Assembly (NCBI GenBank): GCA_963082975.1
Contig: OY720345.1
Coordinates: 14,286,491 to 14,350,490 of the forward strand
Length of the DNA stretch: 64,000 nucleotides
Reading direction: 5' to 3'
DNA from: Labia minor
Taxonomy: Eukaryota > Arthropoda > Insecta > Dermaptera > Spongiphoridae
In this document: positions 55,952-64,000 of the stretch, piece after piece
Layout of the letters: every line of letters begins with the position of its first letter
Numbering within the stretch: position 1 is the stretch's first letter
The notes under the pieces: model-generated
Told to the model about the DNA's origin: nothing
The model's input: only the letters and a program-made list of their open reading frames with translations
The model's database searches: none
Program-made: the position numbers and the translations under genes

Positions 55952-57901
55952 TATAATTTCTCAATTGACACAGCTGCAATAGTCAATAAAAAATAATTAA
56001 ATATAATTTTATCAACTTGAAATAGTAGTGAATAAATTTCCTTATTCCCTAAAATTACAAAAAAAACAATGATTTTTTTATATCATAATTATTTTCAAGT
56101 AAATTTTTTATTTGCTTTTATTTTAAAAAGGAAAAGATAATTTAATATAATTATTCATACTAAAATATAATATATTATTTTTTTGAATTTTAATGGTACA
56201 TAGATATAATTTTTAATTTTTATATTCTGTATAAGATATTAAGATAGAGATACATAATACTATTGTATATCATTGATGATTGTTTTATTATTTCCTTTTT
56301 TTGTCAAATTGTTTTATTTATTTACATAATTTAATACAAATGAAGCAAAAATATAAAGAAAAGTAAATGAATTCTCTAATTATTCTTTAAATAAAAATGA
56401 GCACAATAAAATTTAATATTAAATATACATTTTTGTAGACTAAAATGGAAATGAAGGGGCCATTTATTTCACAAAATTAAAAATATTTAATGTATAATAA
56501 AAAATAAGTCTTTCCTGATATTTTCAATCATTTTTCTTTTTTTCTTTTAGGTTTTAATTAAAAATAAATAAAAAAATATAGTTAGAAGATTAGTTGATAT
56601 TTTAGATTTTCTAGAGTTTGAATCACTATTATTTAATTAATTACCTATTACCTAACTAATTTTTAAAAAAAGAACAATTAGTGAATTTTTCAGTGTTTTT
56701 TTTAGATGTAGATAAGTATAATTATAAAAAAAATATTAATAAATTATATTTTATAATTAATAAATAACATTGACAATGTCAAAAAATAAATAAATAATAT
56801 ATTATAGTTATAAGGTAGTTATTATGTATAATATTTTGTTAAATCGTTTTATTTGATTTTTTTATTAAAATTTAAACTGATTTATATATTTATGTGAATA
56901 TGTTCAATTCTTTTTATTGAACTTAATTTGATTTAAAAGGAAAACAATACTTCCCTTACTATCGTCGGTCGGTAATAAGCTATTTAACATTTATAAAATT
57001 ATAGTTTAGTTTAATAATTATATTAATATAATTTATTATACACTTCAAAATTCTATATTTAATTAAATTCTATAGTAGCTACGGGTAGATAGTTTTTTTA
57101 TCATTTTTATCTCATTGAATGAGAACCATCCCTGCTCTTACTACATGAATTTTGACTTTATCCTTTCGCGATAAGAAATAATCCTTTCTAAATCATTTTT
57201 CATATGTAGTGACGAAAACTAGAAATTAATTCTGTTTAGGAGTAAAATCAAATTAATTTGATTATTTCTCCAAAGAGGGATCTCTTCCCATTTTTTGGTT
57301 TCTGATAAAACGAGATGATTTCATAAAAAAGCGCTCTGGAAAAAATTTCATATTCTGTTTGCTTAAATAAGCAACATTTACTTCACTGTAATTTTCAACT
57401 TCTCTACCAGTTGGAGAAACTGTCTCATCTATACTCCGAGAAATCAACAATTAGTAATTTCTATATTTTTAAAAAATTGCAAAGACAAATATTAAACTCA
57501 TTCCTTTCAATTTCATGGTTATTTATTGTTAATTTTAAACCTTTAGTATTTAAGTTAAAATATTTAAAAACATATTATTGTAAATGTAGATTAATTTATC
57601 AATTGTATAATAATCATCTCTCCTGTTAAGAGAATAAATACATTTGTAAAATATTATAATAATCATAATTCTTTTCTTTCATAAGATAGTTCTTAATATT
57701 TCCTTTTTACTTATTAAGTAAAAAAAAATAAAAATTGATATTTTTCTTCTATTTACTTGTTTATATGCCTCCCTAATGGATTTAATTATGATAATAATAA
57801 TAATAATAATTATAATAATAAAAAGGTGAAAAAGACAACAATAGAGGTGTGGATAGATTTATACTTCAACATCTCTAAAACCGAGAAGGAAGAATACAGA
57901 A
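55952..57901. other. AT-rich non-coding stretch
   Basis: No gene I can defend. About 57110-57440 has ordinary complexity (GAACCATCCCTGCTCTTACT, AGCGCTCTGGAAAAAATTTC, CTCTACCAGTTGGAGAAAC) and a 62-residue minus-strand frame (57262-57450) with no recognised domain. It may be a decayed element or unique DNA. Confidence 0.5.
56938..56975 (+). mobile_element. Solo 3' end of family C
   Basis: AAAACAATACTTCCCTTACT then ATCGTCGGTCGGTAATAA. Only the last 35 or so bases of the family are present, as at 6183. Confidence 0.75.
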
Positions 57902-58290
57902 TAAAAAACAGATATGGATATACATAAATATTTTTAATTTTATTTAATTTTTATAATATATAAGGAGGCGCTGGCTGTGACGTCTTGAAGGGCTGAGTGA
58001 CGTCATATCATTTTAAATTAAGAAAATATTAATGAAGATGCTTTTTCTCGAGGATAAATCCAATACAAAGTGCATGATTCGTGGAGATATGTAAAAAATC
58101 TCAAGTGAAATTTGGTGTGAAAATAACCCTTCCCTTCCTATCGTCGATCGGTAATTCTACCACTTCCGGTTTCCGGATGTAGTTCAAAAGTTGATGAATT
58201 CATGATACTGATGCATTAAGTAAATATACCACATGTGAAATTTGGCGTGAAAACAACACCTCCCTTACTATCGCCGGTCGATAATAAAAA
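57902..58290 (+). mobile_element. Family C copy, 5' end and microsatellite deleted
   Basis: Starts at AAAACAGATATGGATATACA, passes GGAGGCGCTGGCTGTGACG and the CRE pair (the first changed to TGACGTCT, the second TGACGTCA at 57998), both 3' modules and the end CTATCGCCGGTCGATAATAA. The TTTCATCAAAATCGGTT core and GACA repeat are missing: AAATATACCACATGTGAAAT joins the flanks. Confidence 0.88.
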
Positions 58291-58467
58291 TCTTAAGATG
58301 GAGTTCCAATAGTAATGTAAATTGAAAGAATATCTTCAATGAAATTTAAAAATAATTTTAAGGTACCAGAACTATCGGATACACTTTCCATCATTATCCA
58401 AAAAACAGTTTTGCTACAAATTTGCTATATTCTCAGAAAAGTCCTAATGCCATAAAGGAAAAATTAG

Positions 58468-59122
58468 CTGGAGTGTCTCCACTCGACTATCTCGCAATTT
58501 GAATTGGATTAAATAACATAATATATTATATCTAAATTAAATTTAATTAATTATAAATTATAAATAATAAATAATAAATATTAAACCAGCGCATGTTTGG
58601 CTTTTTGTTGATGGCACCACGTCACGTGTTGGCGCGTGAGATTTGCAGTGTTAAAAAATTAATTCTGGTAATTTCAGCGAATCAATCAAGCTGAAATTCT
58701 ATATATAGCAGTTTTATACAATGTTTAATCATGTGAAAAATTATCAAACATATATCTTTATTTTTACGGTCACTTTAGAGGAAAAAAAATCAAAACGTTG
58801 TAGGTAATGACCCTCTTCCGGTTGAGCTACATTTCTCAAAAGTTGATAGAAAACTATGAATTTTGAATAATGTCCATGTACCAAATTTCATCATTCTAGC
58901 TCAAACCGTTTTTGCGTAATCTTGCCTACATATATACACACACACATACACACACACATACACACATACACACACACATACACACATACACACACACACA
59001 CAGACATTTTTCTCAACCTTAGTGAAAATGATTCAGGAACCTTCAAAACGTATAAAAACATCAAAATCTCAACATCGAAAATTTTCGTGATCGCAATACT
59101 ATCTCTGGCGAGATAGTAAAAA
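58468..59122 (+). mobile_element. Family A, full-length reference copy (DINE-1/HINE-like)
   Basis: 655 bp. In order: 5' tip CTGGAGTGTCTCCACTCG, which can fold (GGAG-TGT-CTCC); subterminal ACTATCTCGC; AT-rich block; GATGGCACCACGTCACGTG; CTGAAATTCTATATATAGCA; CTCTTCCGGTTGAGCTACAT; the AAATTTCATCATTCTAGCTC core; a CA microsatellite (about 58934-59002); AGACATTTTTCTCAACC; TCAAAACGTATAAAAACATC; and a 3' hairpin ACTATCTC-TGGC-GAGATAGT, then A's. GCGAGATAGT is the inverse of the 5' subterminal motif. There are no terminal inverted repeats at the very ends and no clear target duplication. This matches DINE-1-like non-autonomous Helentrons (subterminal repeat, central microsatellite, 3' stem-loop, A/T-rich target). 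It has no coding capacity: the NLSENDSGTFKTYKNI peptide seen in several copies is a translation of the repeat. Confidence 0.9.
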
Positions 59123-60754
59123 TAAAGGTTGTTTTAGGGTAAGGGTGAATTCCTTCTCCACCTCATTCTTGAGCCTAAATTCCCAGGAAAATTTTGGGAT
59201 AGGTGAAAAAAGTTGACTGACACTAAAAAATATTGATGATTTCTAAATATCAATAATAATAATAATAATAATAATAATAATTGTAAATGTGTGTGTTTGC
59301 TATTCTATATATATATTTCTTTTATCTCAAAATTATCTTTTTTCCAAAACATCTCTCTCATCTCTCAGTGAAGAAGGATTGTTTGAATTAATATTTGATA
59401 ATATAATAATACATTTATACAAACATTATAATCCAAAAAATTAAAGCTAAATTTAAAAAAAAAAAAAAAAATTGAAATTGCATTAAAATATATTTATTAT
59501 TACCATCTGTAGTTCAATTATTTCAATTATATACCTATGTTTGTAAAAATCGACATTTTCTTCTATCTTCAAATGATATCTAGTAATTGTAATTTTGTTC
59601 TTCACTTTGCTCTTACTCATCTGTTCTAAAATTTATTTTTATCTATAATTATTTTTTTTAATCTATATATTTATCCGTAACTCGTATCGACATGGAAGTT
59701 ATCTACTCTCAATCATACAGATGCCGCATTAAAGGGTTGCATTTAACATAATTTCATGTTCGCTAGGGCGTTGTTTGTTTTTCTTTCTTTTTTTTATATT
59801 ACCAATTAAGAATAGAATATTGTCAAGAAATTACTCTAGAAAATTCATATAATAATCATCTATTAAAATGTTAATATTATAATAATAACCACTCTGATTT
59901 TTTTTAACGTTAATATGATTACAAGAGAACCAGATGTTTTTCCAATACACATTTTGATAATCAAGTTTAAATTTAAAGGCACCTGGAAATGTGGTTTCAA
60001 CTTTGGTGGCTTAAAAAATTTAAATGATGTATTTTTAAAAAAAAAATAAAATAAAATAAAATTAGGGTGTTGGATTTTTTTTTTATTTTATCTTTTATTA
60101 TATAAATAATCTAAAAATTAATCATTGATAATATAAATCATTCAAAATGTATATTGTAGAAAGATATCATAATAATCACAACATTGTATTATTATATACA
60201 TCATTTGAAATATTTTTTTTCAAAAATATATTAATTTAACATTAATATTTCAATAAATGTAAGATAAATATTTTTTTAAAAGAAAATTATTTAAGTAGTA
60301 AGTTTTTTCTTAAAAATATTTTACTCAAAAAATTGAAAATTTTATAATTTATTCATTTAATAAATAAATTTGCATTTAAAGCATACAATAAATACGAGTA
60401 ATAAAGAGAATAATAATTAAATTTATACAAATAATATATAATCTTAATTCATTTTAATATTTAAAAAAAAAGAATAATTAATTAATCACTAAAATATAAT
60501 ATAATTTTAAACCAAAATATATTTACATTAAAATTTCAAAAATAAATTATCAAAACAAATTTCATTCTTTATATTATATTAGCTGCTCAGAGCGCCTTCT
60601 GTGCTCTTCACATCTAGACGGAGGCTCCGCCCCTGTACCCCCGAGTGATACATAGTAATTTGGTTGAAAGTCTGTATGTAAAAGGTTTTCATCCATTTTG
60701 TTTCAATCAGTATATTACATAAAACAATCATTTTTTTGTGTTTTTGTATATGTT
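59123..60754. other. AT-rich non-coding stretch
   Basis: No gene. AAT run at 59252-59280, a long A run near 59455. About 60590-60665 is a short GC-rich patch (CAGAGCGCCTTCTGTGCTC, GACGGAGGCTCCGCCCC) of unknown origin. Confidence 0.55.
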
Positions 60755-60818
60755 CTATCTATCTATCTATCTATCTACCAGTGGGCTGTGGCTCTACGTT
60801 ACTCGAAAGTTCTTGGCA
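60755..60818 (-). mobile_element. Extreme 3' end of the non-LTR retrotransposon
   Basis: An ATCT run (60754-60778) followed by GTGGCTCTACGTTACTCGAA and AGTTCTTGGC, which is the inverse of the last codons (AKNF/LRVP-type) and 3' tail of the element at 14085 and 26641. The ATCT run is its GATA-type tail. Severe 5' truncation. Confidence 0.75.
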
Positions 60819-60969
60819 TTTTCTCTTTTAATTTTAAGATTATGTGTACATGTTGTGATTCATCTGCGCAAAGAATACAATAAAAAGAACGTCTACATAT
60901 CAAATTTTTAAAAATTAATTTCTGCGGTTATTGAATAGATATTGATATAATATATAGCCTATATTTAAA

Positions 60970-61135
60970 TAGAGATATGCAAGAATATTGTGATGTAATT
61001 TCATCGAAATCGGTCCAGCCAATTTTGAGTCTAAATGGTCATAATTTACAGACAGACAGACATGAAAAATTCTAAAGTCACTTTTGGATTCTTCATGAAA
61101 CGCGAAGATATCCAAAAAATTTTAAATTCTGAGCA
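60970..61135. mobile_element. Family F fragment (shares the AAATCGGT core)
   Basis: TTTCATCGAAATCGGTCCAG, then a short ACAGACAGACAGACATGAA repeat, then CACTTTTGGATTCTTCATGA. The order of core, GACA repeat and ACATxxAAAA matches families A, C and E, but the sequence is otherwise different and its ends are not visible. The minus-strand open frame is a repeat translation. Confidence 0.5.
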
Positions 61136-62008
61136 ATGTGCAGACAAAAACCTTTATATACAGATTTGTTAAAACTGTGTTTTGTATATTAATTTTAAAT
61201 CCATAACATTAATTAATTATAATTTTATTTATTAAATATTTAATTTAATTCAATTAACTTAAATAATTTTAAAAATAAAATATTTAATTACTATTAAATT
61301 AATTTTGAAGTGCTACTATAAAAAAAAAAAATTATTTAATTTGCATTTTTAGAATAAAAAAATCAGTGTAAATATATCCATAATTATAATACAATTTTTT
61401 TTTTGTTGTAGATATAATAAAAATTTATGCAGAATTATTTTTTGTTTGTTTTTTGTAACATTTTAGTTTCTAGAAAGATTGACCCATCGCTCTTGGGCAA
61501 ATTTTTTTTTATCTTAAAGACACGAGAAACCTGAAATAATAACATGGTTTTGGCTATAATAGTCTGGAAATGTGTTGATTGTCTGTTTTGGGCAGCAAGC
61601 ACACCTCCACCAGCAGAAGCAGCAGGTGAGCAACAAAACACAGGGAATTAACAAACAAAACAAAAAAAAAAATGTGAAAAACAAACTTTGAATCTCTAAG
61701 AATTATTATAATTAAGGGGTACTTTTCATAACACCCATGATTTAATTTTTACTATAGAATCAAATCACCCCAAGGCCCTTAAAGGAAATCACACCATATT
61801 AGAGATGAATTATATTGTCGTTAGCCTTCATTTGCTACTTCATAGAATTTCTAAACTGATTTTATTAAATCAACTTAGAAATTTTTTATAATAATTTTTT
61901 TCTTAAAAAAAGAGTAAAACAAATTAATTGTGAGGGTGTCTAAAGTAGCTTCAGAAAGATTGTGTTAACTAGGCACCCCCTATTTCCTCTTGGAGATATA
62001 ATATATCT
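61136..62008. other. AT-rich non-coding stretch
   Basis: About 61540-61640 has ordinary complexity (GATTGTCTGTTTTGGGCAGC, ACACCTCCACCAGCAGAAG). No domain. The rest is AT-rich. Confidence 0.5.
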
Positions 62009-62203
62009 AGGGTGACCATATTTCGAAAACACCAAACCGTGACAAACGGTTTACTTTATTTTTTTTAGAACCAAATTGAAAAAATTTTGAAAAAAAGTAC
62101 GAAATATCCTAAATAATTAAAAAAACGGAACAATAGGCTATCCCGAAGACTTTTCGGAATGGCGGGTCAGAGCACCTAAAAACGGGATGTTTGGTCACCC
62201 TAA
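62009..62203. mobile_element. MITE with AGGGTGACCA ends
   Basis: Left AGGGTGACCATATTTCG and right inverse AGGGTGACCAAACATCCCG. ATATATCT precedes the left end (62001-62008) and recurs two bases beyond the right TCACCCT (62204-62211), so a duplication of about 8 bp is likely and the right end may include AA. 195 bp, no coding content. AGGGTGACCA ends occur in hAT-like MITEs of many animals; the class is an inference. Confidence 0.8.
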
Positions 62204-62289
62204 ATATATCTAAATATTGAGGAGCGCCGATTTAAGAATAAAATATTTTTTTACATTCATTATTTAAAAGATAATTTGTAAAAAAGTAC

Positions 62290-62538
62290 CAGTGATGTAT
62301 TGGTAAAATAAGAAGTAAGGGAACGCATAGTGGGAGCAAAAAACAGTCCCATTTTCAGCAAACTATTTTTTTCCATATAAGTTTTTATTTTTTCTTATTC
62401 TTACTATACAAAATATTAACGAACACAAAATAAGAAATTCTAACAGTAGATTTAAGTGGGGGTTGTCGGGACATGAAAAAGTATTAGAACACGTTCCGGT
62501 TCTGAAAAAAGGTAAGGGAACATCCCAAAACACCACTG
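62290..62538. mobile_element. hAT-type MITE with 8-bp target duplication
   Basis: Left CAGTGATGTATTGG and, inverted, right CAGTGGTGTTTTGGGATGTT. Inner AAGTAAGGGAACGC pairs with the inverse of GGTAAGGGAACATC only in part, as both read in the same direction. Flanks AAAAGTAC (62282-62289) and AAAAGGAC (62539-62546) differ by one base. 249 bp, no coding content. Confidence 0.75.
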
Positions 62539-62965
62539 AAAAGGACGACATATTTTTTTTTTGGGGGGGGGGGTGCACTCAAAACCCTAGAACCGGACCT
62601 GGAACAAATATTTGCTCTAAATTTTGCAATAAAGCATAGAGAACTTTCAGAAGAAAAATTAAAAAATTATATCCACAAAGATTTTTTATAAAGAAATCTT
62701 ACTTTAGTCTAATAAATTGAAAAATGGAAAATAAAGATAATTTGTATTTTTTGTTTAATTTTAATTATCTAATTATATCTCACAAATGAAAAGGTTGAAA
62801 ATAATATATTATTCTTTTAATATTAATTAAAAACTTACTATATAAAATCTTTAATTTTTTATTTGACTAAATAAAAATTTTTTTATTAAGGATATGGATA
62901 TGTGGAAAACATTATAAATTATAAATCTAATCTCAAATGAATAATCTCTTAATTATCCACTAAAC

Positions 62966-63254
62966 CAGGGATGTCCAACCTTTTAATTTAATGGGCCACA
63001 TCGCAAACTTAAATATTTAACTGGGCCGCAAAATTACCAGAATATTTTAAGCCTAGCTAGTGAATGTCTCAAAACTTATGGAGATTTTGGGGGATAGAGG
63101 TGGTTTTTTGTTTTTGAATGTTGCAGCCTTTTTTTTATATCCTCGAAGTTATAGGTCGCTTGCCGGACTGTGAATTCTTTAAAATTTAACTCCAAAATGA
63201 GTCGATAGTGGGCCGCATCAAAACTTTGAGTGGGCCGCGAGTTGGACATCCCTG
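62966..63254. mobile_element. hAT-type MITE with perfect 8-bp target duplication
   Basis: Left CAGGGATGTCCAACCTTTTA and right inverse CAGGGATGTCCAACTCGCGG. CACTAAAC is repeated exactly at 62958-62965 and 63255-63262. GGGCCAC and GGGCCGC motifs lie just inside both ends, as in the hAT element at 47781, so the two families are probably related. 289 bp. Confidence 0.94.
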
Positions 63255-63262
63255 CACTAAAC

Positions 63263-64000
63263 CAATGAAGAAGTAGTATATATATATATACTAGCTTTGT
63301 TAAAAAATACTAATAAAACTGAAATTCAGGACATAGCTACTCGTGTGGATGGTAAAACACCTTTCTGTGGGCATGCTGAACAGGTTAATAGTCAATTGAT
63401 AGGAGACACCTACTGAAATAAGCGAGAGAATCTCATTTTTATTGTTAAAAATAAATCCAATAAAACATCTGCCTAAAATCTGTACAAAAATATCGGAAAA
63501 AAAACAAAAATACAAGACAAATTACTAAACTCTCATTTTCTCTGAAAGTCATTAAAAATTTAACAATTTATTTTATTTTAACTTTGAAAATAATATCGAC
63601 TAATTTTAATATAAATTAATTTAATTAAAATAAAAATAATCTTTGTTTCATTAGCCTACAAAAGTAGGTTCTATATTTAATTGAAATTGTCATTAAAAAT
63701 TGGTAATTTGCTATTTTATTCATGTCTGATGTTGATAATGAAGATCATTTAAAATAAATTTTCTCACATTTTATTACAAATTTATAAATACCAACTCACG
63801 TCCCAACCTATAATTTGCAGCTAGTCAAGCATCCTACTGCCTTTTTGGCCTAAAGGCAATCTTCAACTGAATGAAATCATTAATACGACAATTTAAAAGA
63901 AAATTTTTTTTTTTTTTTTTTAAGTTACAGGGTCTTCCTTATTCAATGGGTTGCAGGTATTTTCCGGTTGAATCCCTGAAATGGTTGGCTGTGATGATTG
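63263..64000. other. Non-coding stretch to the window end
   Basis: AT-rich to about 63780, then more complex sequence (ACGTCCCAACCTATAATTTG, CCTTTTTGGCCTAAAGGCAA, CAATGGGTTGCAGGTATTTT) that could belong to a feature continuing past the window. No frame with a domain. Confidence 0.45.

Noticed and set aside
55611..55979. 122-residue minus-strand frame
   Set aside because: Lies antisense over the SINE and runs into both target duplications; it is chance openness of the SINE reverse strand.
57262..57450. 62-residue minus-strand frame (TGREVENYSEVNVAYLSKQN)
   Set aside because: It looks less biased than its neighbours, but no domain is recognisable and no longer exon context exists.
58922..59116. 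Open frames giving FLNLSENDSGTFKTYKNIKI-type peptides in several places
   Set aside because: The same peptide appears on either strand wherever family A occurs (for example 31267, 49337, 52204, 58922) and is simply a translation of the repeat next to its microsatellite. Frames start and stop at different points in each copy.
58468..59122. Family A as a SINE
   Set aside because: No Pol III A or B box, no consistent tail, and no target duplication.

Overview
This window looks like gene-poor, repeat-dense nuclear DNA from an animal, most likely an insect. The evidence is a very high AT content, many microsatellites and long A or T runs, several mariner-type transposons with TA target duplications, hAT elements with 8-bp target duplications, 3' ends of a non-LTR retrotransposon, and a tRNA-headed SINE. 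I found no host protein exon, tRNA, rRNA, operon or CRISPR array that I can defend. Every recognisable protein fragment is a broken transposase or reverse-transcriptase tail. The window is probably intergenic or inside a large intron. The exact species cannot be told from the sequence.

The dominant component is a repeat I call family A: 16 copies in both orientations, about 600 to 655 bp when complete, near 12% of the window. Its 5' end carries GGAGTGTCTCC followed by ACTATCTCGC. Its 3' end is a hairpin, ACTATCTC-TGGC-GAGATAGT, followed by A's, and a CA-rich microsatellite lies in the middle. The 5' subterminal motif is the inverted complement of one arm of the 3' hairpin, which is the layout described for DINE-1/HINE non-autonomous Helentrons. 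Two other families repeat the plan with different letters that still pair: family E (ACTTTCCCGC with GCGGGAAAGT) and family C (ACCGACCGACG with CGTCGGTCGGT). This matched change of both ends is the most interesting signal here. Families D and F share parts of the same internal core.

Layout. 1-9,800: family A copies, mariner derivatives (1686, 3321 with a nested retrotransposon, 4656 fold-back), two TA-flanked MITEs. 9,800-19,600: AT-rich sequence with one GC-rich island near 11,050, then family C, a retrotransposon tail, and families A and D. 19,856-22,425: a large inverted repeat whose left arm is split by an 841-bp insert and whose loop holds a family A piece. 22,500-34,300: a possible unique island, hAT, retrotransposon, a mariner inside a mariner, and four family A copies. 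36,000-40,850: family C, a GC-rich island, then a triple nest C>E>C. 41,750-46,070: three mariner relics. 47,781: a hAT element with a dimerisation-domain relic. 49,400-53,500: families A and C, including a head-to-head A pair. 55,651: a SINE with a perfect 10-bp target duplication. 57,900-59,120: families C and A. 62,000-63,260: three small hAT-like MITEs.

No set of genes works together here. The biology is the accumulation, nesting and decay of mobile DNA. Stretches of moderate GC and ordinary complexity between the repeats (near 800, 2,600-3,100, 8,400-8,950, 11,000, 22,600-22,830, 31,750-31,990, 38,860-39,020, 41,220-41,460, 44,080-44,500) are the best candidates for unique or regulatory host DNA.
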